From NCBI RefSeq assembly GCF_042242105.1, contig NC_092033.1:504408-568407 (forward strand): a stretch of 64,000 bases of DNA, read 5' to 3'. The DNA is from Pempheris klunzingeri. Its lineage: Eukaryota > Chordata > Actinopteri > Acropomatiformes > Pempheridae. How positions within the stretch are numbered: position 1 is the stretch's first letter; the number at the start of each line of letters is the position of its first letter. The notes under the pieces were generated by a model that ran no database searches, was not told the origin of the DNA, and saw nothing but the letters and a program-made list of their open reading frames with translations. The position numbers and the translations under genes are program-made. Shown here piece after piece: positions 31,901-40,240 of the stretch.

Positions 31901-32331
31901 GCTGCAGACGGACCTGTGGGCGGCGCTGCAGACGGACCTGTGGGCGGCGCTGCAGACGGACCTGTGGGCGGCGGTTGGTGCAGACAGTCTGAAGGGAACT
32001 CGTCCAGCCTGCAGGTCGACCCGAACGTGAGGACGATCATGTCCTCGTCTCCTGGGACGAAAACGTTGATCCTGAAGTCCTTCTGACTGCACACGACCTC
32101 CCCTTTAAGACTGACACACAGACGGGATGCACCCGCCCTCATTAAAGGGAAGTTCTGGTGTTTTTAACCACGGCGTGGTACCGACCAATCAGAGGACACC
32201 ATGTGTGCGTGAGCTCAAACTGACCTGATCAGAGGGAACTTCTGCTTCTCGTGGGCTTCAGGAGGAATCAGAGACTCAGGAGGAAGAGGAGCGACGCTCA
32301 CAGACTGAACACCAGACGGAGATCACACACC

Positions 32332-32366
<35 letters not shown>

Positions 32367-33523
32367 AAACTACAGGACAGCTGTTACGGCCCGTCCACAT
32401 CTGTCTCATATAATCATCGCTGTAGTTATTGTACAGTTAGCATTATAGTTACTGTATAGCTAGCGCTAAAGCTAGCATAGCGTTCTAATAACTGTACAGT
32501 TACATATAGTTAGCGTTACAGTTAGCGTTACAGTTAGCGTTACAGTTAGCGTTACAGTTAGCGTTACAGTTAGCATTACAGGTAAACTATAAACTGACTG
32601 TGGTGCTGTCGGCCGTCTGTGAGTGCTCGGAGACGTCGAGGTCCAGAGGAGTGAACTGATGGAGACAAAACAACCTGTTAGTGACTGCCTACGTTACCCA
32701 GAATGCCCTGTGACAGGAGCACAGGACACCGTGTGAAGGAAACATGCAGGAGTTCACTTCCTGTTTCTTACCAGCTCGCCATCATCACCGTCAGCGTCGC
32801 AGCCGCTCGCCGCTCCGTCTGCGTCGCCCTGCTCAGCCGCCGCCTGTTTGTTCCGTCTGTCAGGAGCAGAGAGGAGGAAACCTGAGTCCTGATCAAACAC
32901 ACACTGTGATCCAGACCAGGAGGAGCGGCTCACCTCTTGTTCCTGTCGTTGATGTACTCCAGAGTCTGGTAGACCAGACTGTGCAGGAGCTCCACCTGAA
33001 ACACACACAGCAGCTTTCAATCAGGTTCTCTGTTCACACTGTAACCCTTCTGTGTCCTACAGCAGAGCCAGTATCTTAACCCCGGGTCCTGCTCCTACTC
33101 ATCCTGGTCTCTAAAGGACTGGTAGGTACACACCAGACTGCACTGACAAAAACAGGCATTTTGACACACAGCTGCTGCCTCCATCCGTCAGGGTGGTGTA
33201 AAACAGCGGATCTGTCCTTTAAGGCACCTTCTTGCTGTAGATGCAGGCTGAGCCCTGGATCAGCAGCGCTGCTTCTGCAAAGTTCAGTCTGGTTTTCCCT
33301 CCATCAAACGTGATGCACATCTCATCCAGCTGCAAACACAGAAGAAGAACTCTGATTACTCCACTGATGCGTCAGGTTCTCCTGAACCTTCACCAGAACA
33401 TCGGCGTCTCTTCACCTCCTCCAAATAGTCGTTCAACTCTGACGCCACGTCGATGTCCCAGTTCTTGGTGAGCTCTCTGATTGGCTGCAGCAGGTGAGCG
33501 AATCTGCTCTCAGTGGACTCCAT
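25908..33523 (-). CDS. ncaph2: condensin-2 complex subunit H2
   Basis: Kleisin subunit of condensin II, which compacts mitotic chromosomes in the nucleus. Nineteen coding exons (minus): 33416-33523, 33228-33329, 32934-32995, 32772-32856, 32599-32655, 32225-32304, 31962-32110, 31141-31265, 30329-30412, 30180-30243, 30002-30103, 29701-29745, 29090-29160, 28761-28875, 27944-28036, 27570-27619, 27062-27163, 26832-26981, 25908-26045. All close in phase, giving 593 codons (human 605). The N-terminal kleisin part reads [20 protein letters not shown], with [18 protein letters not shown] following. The middle has the [13 protein letters not shown] motif. The C-terminal winged-helix part has [15 protein letters not shown] and [16 protein letters not shown] 5' noncoding exon probably ends at 34377 and splices to 33561. 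Exon 7 ends in a repeated donor and exon 14 begins at a duplicated acceptor, so short in-frame variants are possible at both. Three introns hold foldback elements. Confidence 0.95.
26095..26650. mobile_element. foldback element in ncaph2 intron 18
   Basis: Left arm AAAGGATCCCTGCAGAGAGA to CAGTCAGTGTGTTTGTGT. The right arm is its inverse, extended by the outer ladder to about 26650. The inner stem is about 190 bp, with AGGATCAGTTCAGCTCCAAC in the loop. It fills most of the 786-bp intron. Confidence 0.85.
27164..27183. repeat. (CA)n tract before ncaph2 exon 17
   Basis: On the minus strand a short (TG)n run ends TGTTCAG at the acceptor of exon 17 (exon starts at 27163). Confidence 0.8.
27215..27530. 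mobile_element. foldback element in ncaph2 intron 16
   Basis: Right arm well preserved (TCCTGTGTCCTGTTCTCTAA to CCTTTCCATGATGCTGTC). The left arm is short and diverged (CCAGACTACATTCACAACAA). Confidence 0.78.
28082..28400. repeat. 62-bp minisatellite, 5 copies
   Basis: Five almost identical units beginning CTCCAGAGACGCCTCCTGCT lie in ncaph2 intron 14, starting about 46 bp before exon 15 in transcript direction. They are C-rich on the plus strand, so purine-rich in the transcript. Confidence 0.95.
28871..28942. repeat. 36-bp duplication of a splice acceptor
   Basis: Two tandem copies of a 36-bp unit (28871-28906, 28907-28942) starting ACGCCCTGAGTGACATCACA. Each includes, on the minus strand, GTCACTCAG followed by GGCGTGGT, the acceptor and first codons of ncaph2 exon 14. 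Exon starts are possible at 28875 and 28911. The distal one adds [12 protein letters not shown] without a stop. A degenerate third copy lies near 29036-29055. Confidence 0.9.
29062..29087. repeat. (CA)n tract after ncaph2 exon 13
   Basis: On the minus strand the donor of exon 13 reads GTAGGTGTGTGTG, so the intron opens with the (TG)n run itself. Confidence 0.85.
29218..29346. repeat. 30-bp repeat, 4 copies
   Basis: Units GGAGCTAGCGGTGTTAGCCT plus ten bases, in ncaph2 intron 12. Confidence 0.93.
30446..31099. mobile_element. foldback element, both outer ends present
   Basis: Outer ends TAAAGGGTCACTCC (30446-30459) and GGAGTTCTCCTTTA (31086-31099), with T and A outside giving TTAA at each end. 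Inside are the nested arms of the family. It lies in ncaph2 intron 8, ending only about 40 bp from exon 8 (31141). This is the best copy for defining the element's limits. Confidence 0.87.
31851..31972. repeat. 24-bp minisatellite on ncaph2 exon 7 donor
   Basis: Five units around GCGGCGCTGCAGACGGACCT. On the minus strand each contains ACAG followed by GTCCGT, a usable donor. Exon ends are possible at 31962, 31938, 31914, 31890 and 31866. Intron phase is the same for all, and each step inserts GPSAAPPT at about residue 214. If no donor is used the frame runs on to [10 protein letters not shown] and a stop. Confidence 0.93.
32332..32366. repeat. (ATC)n microsatellite
   Basis: About eleven ATC units in ncaph2 intron 5. 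Confidence 0.95.
32495..32582. repeat. 12-bp GTTAGCGTTACA repeat
   Basis: About seven tandem units in ncaph2 intron 5, ending next to exon 5. Confidence 0.9.
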
Positions 33524-34376
33524 GACGGCGGCGCTGTGAGCCGAGGGGGGGAGACTCCACCCTGGTCAAAGCAACGAAACATCAGTGCATGTTTGTTATT
33601 TCACCTAAAAGATGAGGACAAACTGATCCTGATAAAGTGATTTCATGTTAACTACTTTATAAACTAGTGGTCTGATCAGTGGCACTAGGGACCACTGGAA
33701 TAATACAGTGAGTGAAGTACTTCACATTTGGACCTGAGCAGGTGAGTTTAGGACAGATGACGCTACAGGCTGAGAGCCAATATTAATCAATAAGTTATCA
33801 ATAACATTGTGTTTGTATGTTAACCTGATGTTGACTGTTATTTCTACGAGCTAACCGCCAAACTCCATTCAAAAATCTGACACTTTTAGTAAACTACTGT
33901 CAGTAAACTTCATGTGAGACTCCTGCCAACTAGTTGACTTCTAACTTTTACCGATTTGTTTCCACTTTGTTCCGGTAACATCAACATTTAAATCTCCGGT
34001 TGTTTCTCTGACTTTGAGCAGCGATTAACGTTTAACAGCCACTTTTATGGTACAACAGCAGCGGAAGACTGAAGGAAACATTCAAAGCTGAACGCAGAAA
34101 ATACAACAGAGCCTCATGCCGATTAGTTAAATGTGTTAACTAGTCTCCTGTCAGATGGGTAGTTAACCTTAAACCGACATCGAGCACACAACGGACTGAA
34201 TTTATCACTAAATTCTGCTGAAGGTCTCCTCAATACAAACTCAGGCTCTGTGGGCTGGAACACGTTAACAGTTATATTTACCCACTGAGCTGCTGGTGGA
34301 TAATATTTAACTAACATTTGAGTTATGGTGACGTGAAGATGCTTCAGGAGAGAAGATATTTAAAAAAAAACCTCAC

Positions 34377-34500
34377 CGTGATGAAGAAGAGCAGCAGCTA
34401 ACAGCTAACAGCTAAATGTTATGTAGCAGTTAGCTAACAGTCAAACAACCCGCGCAACTTTCTTCTTCGCTGGTTTCACGTCCCGCCTTCTTCTTCTTCT
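34377..34500 (-). promoter_or_regulatory. ncaph2 5' noncoding exon and start region
   Basis: On the minus strand ATCACG followed by GTGAGG makes a donor at 34377/34376, after a stretch with CGCGGG and TTCGCTGGTTTCACG. A matching acceptor GACCAG lies at 33562, 38 bp before the ncaph2 start codon. The upstream limit is a guess. Confidence 0.45.
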
Positions 34501-34526
34501 TCTACGTTCACCAGTGAGCGGCAGCC

Positions 34527-34543
34527 GGGCGCCCCCTGGTGTC
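34527..34543 (-). promoter_or_regulatory. CTCF site
   Basis: The minus strand reads GGACACCAGGGGGCGCC, with an exact CACCAGGGGGCGC core. It sits at the ncaph2 start region, between ncaph2 and socs2, and points left. Confidence 0.7.
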
Positions 34544-34549
34544 CCGGAG

Positions 34550-35390
34550 GAGGCTTCCTGTAAACACCGGGGGGAGGAAGTACTCATAAAAATACCATTA
34601 CAGAGTAGAAATACACGTGGACGGTACTGTTACTGTGGAAGACGCCATTTTCTGCTCCTTCCCACGCGTTTATCAGACACCTTTAGTGAGTCCACAGATC
34701 AATAACTAACAACAGACTAGTGTGAAATATTAGCAGATTATAAAGTCATTCACAAGCTGCTGCGATATTAATGACGTCATCCGGAAACGAGTCACTCTGC
34801 ATTAGAAGCACGAAGTATATTTTTATATATTTAGAAATATGCAAACAAAATTACAAAATAAAGATCCTGTGCAGTGGCCTGGTCTTTTCATTTGTTCTTT
34901 TTTCTCTTCATGCCAGATTCCATTCAAAATTCTAGCAATTTAAGATCCTGTCATTAATCAGCTGGTGTACAATCCTGCTTAAACTAAAGTGCTATGTTGT
35001 TTTATCTAATACTGTCCAAAGTTTGATTCTGCAGACCATAAGATAAACATATATTATGTAGTAGCTCGGAGAGAGGAGATAATCAGAACATGTTCTAGGT
35101 AATATGAGCGTGTACTCCTCCCACACTGCACTCAGCAATGGAGAAAACTGCTATTCTCCACCAAACTCAATTCAAAATTCTATTAATTTAAGTTGAACTA
35201 GTGAGTCAGCTGGAGGACAGACGTGCCTACAGGAGAAATGTTCTTCTTCGTGTCCAGCTGCCTGCAGGTACAGGTGAGACCAGCAGAGACAGTCCGCGTC
35301 ATTCATTAAACCACTGCACAGCCTGTTTATGTTCTGGGGGGGTCTGAAGCCCGGATGTGCCCCTGTTTGTACCCGGTAACCCTGCGCGCG
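34550..35390. other. ncaph2-socs2 spacer
   Basis: No exon seen. Contains weakly conserved copies of the CCAAACTCCATTCAAAA motif near 34912 and 35161. Confidence 0.5.
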
Positions 35391-35394
35391 CGTG

Positions 35395-35401
35395 TGTGTC
35401 A

Positions 35402-35432
<31 letters not shown>

Positions 35433-35509
35433 TATCCACCTGTAATTTAAATATATGGAACAGCACCTGAGGGCACAGCCTGTGTGTGTGTGTGTGTGTG
35501 TGTGTGTCT

Positions 35510-35546
<37 letters not shown>

Positions 35547-35847
35547 TATGTGTGTCTCAGTGTGTGTGTCTGTGTGTGTCTCAGTGTGTGTGTGTGTCTC
35601 AGTGTGTGTGTGTCTCAGTGTGTGTGTGTGTCTCAGTGTGTGTGTCTGTGTGTGTCTCAGTGTGTGTGTGTGTGTGTCTCAGTGTGTGTGTGTGTGTGTC
35701 TCAGTGTGTGTGTGTGTGTGTGTCTCAGTGTGTGTGTGTGTCTCAGTGTGTGTGTGTGTGTCTCAGTGTGTCTCAGTGTGTGTGTCTCAGTGTGTGTGTG
35801 TGTGTGTGTGTGTGTGTCTCAGTGTGTGTGTGTGTGTGTGTGTGTCT

Positions 35848-35884
<37 letters not shown>
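35395..35884. repeat. (TG)n with regular TCTCAG breaks
   Basis: Pure (TG)n at 35407-35434, then from about 35480 to 35884 a compound array of (TG)n blocks broken by TCTCAG about twenty times. It ends 40 bp before the STAT-type sites of socs2. Cys/Val-rich open frames are artefacts. Confidence 0.95.
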
Positions 35885-35913
35885 GGACCACCTTAAATCG
35901 CTCCTCGCGGCAC

Positions 35914-35919
35914 CACGTG
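35914..35919. promoter_or_regulatory. CACGTG E-box
   Basis: CCACGTGACC, the USF/MITF/MYC type, just upstream of the paired STAT-type sites. Confidence 0.4.
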
Positions 35920-35925
35920 ACCGTG

Positions 35926-35945
35926 TTCCTGGAAAGTTCCTGGAA
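35926..35945. promoter_or_regulatory. tandem STAT5-type sites upstream of socs2
   Basis: Two identical TTCCTGGAA palindromes (35926-35934 and 35937-35945) stand 11 bp apart, one helical turn. TTCNNNGAA is the STAT5/STAT1/3 consensus, and paired sites can hold STAT5 tetramers. SOCS2 is a known growth-hormone/STAT5 target, so feedback control is a natural reading. Confidence 0.65.
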
Positions 35946-36041
35946 ACGCAGCTTTTGTGTTGATGCTGATGTCGGTTGTCGGTTATCAGGCGGCCCGGGG
36001 ACGCGCTCTGCCCGCAGCACGGTGACGGGCGGACGGACACC

Positions 36042-36083
36042 ATGCTCGGGACGTTCTTCTCTGTCTCCGGGACGCGGGAATAA
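36042..36083 (+). promoter_or_regulatory. socs2 upstream ORF
   Basis: ATG to TAA, 13 residues (MLGTFFSVSGTRE), in the presumed noncoding exon 1. It matters only if transcription starts before it. Confidence 0.3.
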
Positions 36084-36290
36084 ATCGGTGTTTTGTCGTT
36101 TTAACCGTCACGGTGACACATTAACGTTTGGCCGCAGAGGCTCGTTTCTTCGACGGCACCGACCCGCCATTAGGACACGGACCCGGACTGAGGCACCGAG
36201 ACCCGGACTGAGGCACCGAGACCCGGACTGAGGACGCAGACCTCCGTGGGCTCCGGTTCCGCGGGTCTGGACCGGACTGTCACCGCGGAC

Positions 36291-36338
36291 ATGTCGGGCT
36301 GCTGCAGCCGGAGGGCGGACTGCTGTCGCCGGTTCTGA
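36291..36338 (+). promoter_or_regulatory. socs2 upstream ORF, cysteine-rich
   Basis: ATG to TGA, 15 residues MSGCCSRRADCCRRF, with four cysteines in two pairs. It lies 42 bp before the exon 1 donor. A G follows the ATG context only weakly, so leaky scanning is likely. Confidence 0.35.
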
Positions 36339-36796
36339 TCCGGGCTAGCTAGCGGCTAGCTCCGACGGGGACCCTCTCAGGTACGGCGGCGGTCTGTGTG
36401 CTCCCCCCACGCTCAGCCTCACCTGGGGGGCTCTTCCTCATGTGACGGACAGGTGAGGCGGGCCGAGACACCTGTGCTGCTCCTCGGGTTGTCCCACAGC
36501 GGCACACTGTGCCAAACTCCATTAATAATTTTAGCAATTTAACGTTTAACCTGCGGTCTGAACCTGCTGGAAAATAAAGTGTCAACATTTTGTTTTTACA
36601 ACAGCCGAGTTCTAGTTTCTGCAGATCAGAGGAAACTCACCTGGAGTCTGGACTTAGAAAGAGATGATTCATAAAACATGATTATCAGGATACCAACTGA
36701 GACTCTGTTTGGCCTCGACTGTCCTCTAACGTGTAAACAGCCAACAAATAAGAGTCAGTGTTTTCTGTTCTTCACCCTCTGCTCTATAGCAACACT

Positions 36797-36860
36797 ATCT
36801 ATCTATCTATAGATATATATATATAGATAGATAGATATAATATAATACAGATATACAGAA
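36797..36860. repeat. (TATC)/(TATA) microsatellite
   Basis: TATCTATCTATC then a TATATA run and its inverse ATAGATAGATAG, which can fold as a hairpin. It is in socs2 intron 1. Confidence 0.85.
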
Positions 36861-37824
36861 AGATGTTATTTACTTATTTACGGTGTGAAACACAATAAAG
36901 CACTTATACAGTTGGCTGGACTTCAATTAGTCTCTTTCCCACCAAATCCCATCCAAAAGTCTGGTCATTTAACATCTGCCTGATGTGTAAATATATCAGA
37001 ACATTAATTTACAGTCTTCTCTCAAATTCAGCCCACAAAGAAGAAGTGTTTCAGACGCACTGATCAGGTCTCCAGCTGTAAAATGGAGAAACATCCCAGC
37101 TGCGCCAAACTCTGTTCAAAGTTCTTGTAATTTAAGGTCAAATACATTCAGACACTTTATTTTTCTGAATTCCACCTTCAAATGCAGATAATTGCTAAAT
37201 ACATCAAATGGTTTATTACAGTCAGTATTAAGTTTCTGTGCTGTGGCCTGATATTCAATAAGTGTGTTTGTCTGCTATAGAACAGATGAAACTGCTTCCT
37301 TACACCAAATTCTATTCAAAATTCTAGCAATTTAAGGTTCCCCTCGCTTATCAGCTGACACGTTTTTGTTTAGTTCTGGACACAATGAGATGAATATATG
37401 TTCTGTGACAACAACAGACAGTCCAGACTGTCAGCTCCTCTCTAGTTTTTAACTCACATCCACTGTGAACAAATGAACTGTATTAAAACGTCTTGTGAAC
37501 CTTTTTGTCCTGACAGCGTCGGCTTTCACTTGACTTTTATTGTTGAACGTTTTCTCAGTTAATTGTTTGGTCGCTAAAATGTAAGAAAACGGTTAAAAAC
37601 AGATTTGAGGTTCAGAGAACAGCTGAGAGTCAGAGGCTGTTTGATGAATCAGTGAAGAGAGAAGTTCCCAGTGTGATGCAGAACGTAGCAGAAGAAGGGC
37701 CGAGGTGGTCGTCTGGAGGAGTTCCTGCTGAGAGCAGAGCCGTGGGGTTACATGAGGTGAATGGGTTAGTCACAGTGTTGAAGCTGTTCACGCTGTTTTC
37801 ATGGATTTTATTTATTTCCAGGAC

Positions 37825-37844
37825 TGCCCCCCCCCCCCCCCCCC
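37825..37844. repeat. poly(C) tract as socs2 acceptor tract
   Basis: About 20 C directly before AG at 37845-37846, serving as the polypyrimidine tract of the first coding exon. Confidence 0.85.
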
Positions 37845-37856
37845 AGACCTCGTCAC

Positions 37857-37877
37857 ATGTCTGAGCTGAGGGCCTAA
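37857..37877 (+). promoter_or_regulatory. socs2 short upstream ORF
   Basis: ATG to TAA, MSELRA, 27 bases before the main start codon and out of frame with it. Such a short leader frame near the start could lower or tune translation. Confidence 0.45.
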
Positions 37878-37904
37878 GACTAGGCCAAAGCTTGGATCTG
37901 TCCA

Positions 37905-38031
37905 ATGACCTGCCAGTCCTCCGAGTCCACACAAACCATAGAGAGCAACAGACGAGCCGACAACAACTCCAGGACTGTGGAATCAGACGAGAGGCGCATC
38001 GCCTCAGCCATGAAGGACCTGAGGAACACCG

Positions 38032-38076
<45 letters not shown>

Positions 38077-39052
38077 TTAGACAGAGGCTAAAACAGAATA
38101 TAAGATAGAAGAAGAAGAATGTGCCTGATACCCATAACAGCCGTTCTATCGCTCTCTGCACACACACCAGACTACATTCACTAAAACAGGGATTTTAGAG
38201 AACAGGACACAGGAGCTGCTGCCTCCATCAGTCAGTGTGGTGGTGTTACTGTGTGACTTTGATGTTTTAAAGGGTTAATTTAGATCCAACAGAATAATTG
38301 TGTAACTCACAGTAACACAAACACACTGACTGATGGAGGCAGCAGCTCCTGAGTCCTGTTCTCTAAAATCCCTGTTTTAGTGAATGTAGTCTGGTGTGTG
38401 TGCTGTTTGTGGTTAAACCAAAAGGATCTTACTGGATCTCTTACTGGATCTCTGTATGGATTCCAGCACTCATTCAGGGCACAGACAGGACCGGGGTTAA
38501 AACCACCGCAGTGACCCTTTAATCGGTCTTGCTATTTAAAGGTGCTAACTGCCCCTCTGTGTGCTCTCAGGTTGGTACTGGGGCAGTCTGACCGCTAACG
38601 AGGCCAAAGAGATCCTCCAGGACGCCTCGGAGGGCACCTTCCTGGTGCGGGACAGCTCTCAGCGGGACTACCTGTTCACCATCTCCGCCATGACGTCGGC
38701 GGGTCCCACCAACCTGCGGATCGAGTACAAACACGGCAAATTCAAGCTGGACTCGGTGGTCCTGGTGAAGCCGAAGCTGAAGCAGTTCGACAGCGTGGTG
38801 CACCTGGTGGAGCACTACGTCCGCCTGTCCAGGACCGGAGACAAGGCGGCCGCGTCCAACTCTACACCCGCGGCGGCGGCGGCGCCCAACGGCACCGTGC
38901 AGCTGCTGCTCACCAGGCCGGTGTACACCGCCACGCCGCCGCTGCAGCACCTCTGCCGCATCGCCATCAACCGCAGGACGCGGCGGGTTCAGGACCTGCC
39001 GCTGCCCAACAGACTGAAGGACTACCTGACGGACTACTCCTACCACGTGTAG
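37905..39052 (+). CDS. socs2: suppressor of cytokine signalling 2
   Basis: Two coding exons, 37905-38031 and 38571-39052, joined inside a glycine codon; 202 residues (human 198). SOCS2 binds phosphotyrosine on receptors such as the growth-hormone receptor and recruits a Cullin5 ubiquitin ligase in the cytoplasm. The SH2 domain begins GWYWGSLTANEAKEIL (residue 43) with the phosphotyrosine arginine in FLVRDSS (R69) and GPTNLRIEYKHGKF. The C-terminal SOCS box has LQHLCRIAINRR and the Cul5 box LPLPNRLKDYL. Between them is an alanine-rich insert (about residues 133-152, GCG-type codons) not seen in mammals. The intron opens GTGAGT and runs straight into (GT)n. cradd follows downstream in the same direction, as in human. 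Confidence 0.97.
38036..38074. repeat. (GT)n at socs2 intron 2 start
   Basis: Begins within the donor GTGAGTGTGTGTG of the first coding exon. Confidence 0.9.
38140..38440. mobile_element. foldback element in socs2 intron
   Basis: CACACACCAGACTACATTCA to GCTGCCTCCATCAGTCAGTG and the inverse arm ending GGTTAAACCAAAAGGATCTT. It occupies more than half of the 539-bp intron. Confidence 0.83.
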
Positions 39053-39189
39053 GCCGCCTGGAGGAGCACGACGCCCGTCTGACCGCTGACCAATCCCATC
39101 ATGCTTTGCTCCTACCAGGAAGGGGACACGCAATAATCAGACCGGATGCGTCCCGGCTGCAGGACCACAGTGTGGGCTTCAGACACGAC

Positions 39190-39292
39190 CACGCCCCGCT
39201 GGTTAGTCAGCTAGCTGGTTAGCTAGTTAGCTGGTTAGCTGGTTAGCTGGTTAGCTAGTTAGCTAGTTAGCTGGTTAGCTGGCTGTTTAACT
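39190..39292. repeat. TTAGCTGG/TTAGCTAG tandem repeat
   Basis: Eight-base units repeated in the socs2 3' untranslated region. Confidence 0.9.
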
Positions 39293-39350
39293 AGAGCTGA
39301 GGGGGGAAGAGAACAGCACTAATAATTATTCTGATAATTAATCAGCTCTA

Positions 39351-39356
39351 AATAAA
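39351..39356 (+). terminator. socs2 poly(A) signal
   Basis: AATAAA 300 bp after the stop codon, followed by AT- then GT-containing sequence. Confidence 0.6.
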
Positions 39357-39426
39357 ACTGGTTTATTATTTTATCTTCACAGGACACAGAAGCAGTTTTT
39401 GACGTGACTCAAACAAACGTTATCTA

Positions 39427-39488
39427 TTGATCGACTGATCGGCTGATCGACTGATCGGCTGATCGACTGATCGGCTGATCGGCTGATA
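39427..39488. repeat. GATCGACTGATCGGCT repeat
   Basis: Eight-base units GATCGACT and GATCGGCT alternate just past the socs2 poly(A) signal. Confidence 0.9.
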
Positions 39489-39875
39489 GCCTTGAATCTT
39501 TAAACAGCTTTAATGAAACGTTGTTTAGCAGCTCTCTGAGAGTGAAGGAACCTTCGGGGCAGAAATCAGCCGTAACATAAAGCCCTTTAGAACCCAACCT
39601 TTTCCATCTGGCGACGCAGCACACGGAGGCCTCCGATTGGCCGACCGGCAGCCGTGACGGGTTCGGTCGGAGCAGGATGAGGTTTCCTGATCGATGAGCT
39701 GCGTAGAAAACAAACAGTGAACCGACGTCAGAGTCGCTTTAATAAGCCAGAGTTTGACCTCTCTCTTCTGCTAGACTTTGTCCCTGCTGGATGTAGTACT
39801 CTGCAGCTCTGAGCCAATCAGATCACAGCACAACACAGACCCAGTGTCACACCGGGCCGGGTGAACGGTTAAGAC

Positions 39876-40240
39876 CATTATGGAAAGGATCCCTACAGAG
39901 AGAGACCTGGAAGATCCTTTTGGTTTAACCACAAACAGCACACACACCAGACTACATTCACTAAAACAGGGATTTTAGAGAACAGGACACAGGAGCTGCT
40001 GCTCTGCTGCTGCCTCCATCAGTCAGTGTGTTGGTGTTACTGAGTGACTCTGTTCTGTTTTAAAGGGTCAGTCTGTATCTGAACCACTGTGAACCAAAAA
40101 CTACCAAAGTTACAGCAGCAGACCGGCAGCTCCTGTGTTCTGTTAAAATTACAGTTTTTTTAATGGAGTCTGGTGGCTTTGAAGTGAGCGATATAACGGC
40201 TGTTTGAGGTTAAAACTGACAGCATCATGGATCCAAACTG
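39876..40240. mobile_element. foldback element
   Basis: The left arm from ATTATGGAAAGGATCCCTAC is nearly perfect. The right arm is diverged (CAGACCGGCAGCTCCTGTGT, GGAGTCTGGTGG). Confidence 0.8.

Larger units (their letters stand above)
35950..36380 (+). promoter_or_regulatory. socs2 CpG-rich promoter and noncoding exon 1
   Basis: CpG-dense sequence ending in a strong donor CTCAG followed by GTACGG (36380/36381). It should splice to the acceptor at 37846. It includes three copies of a 20-bp unit ACCCGGACTGAGGCACCGAG (about 36180-36232). Confidence 0.55.
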
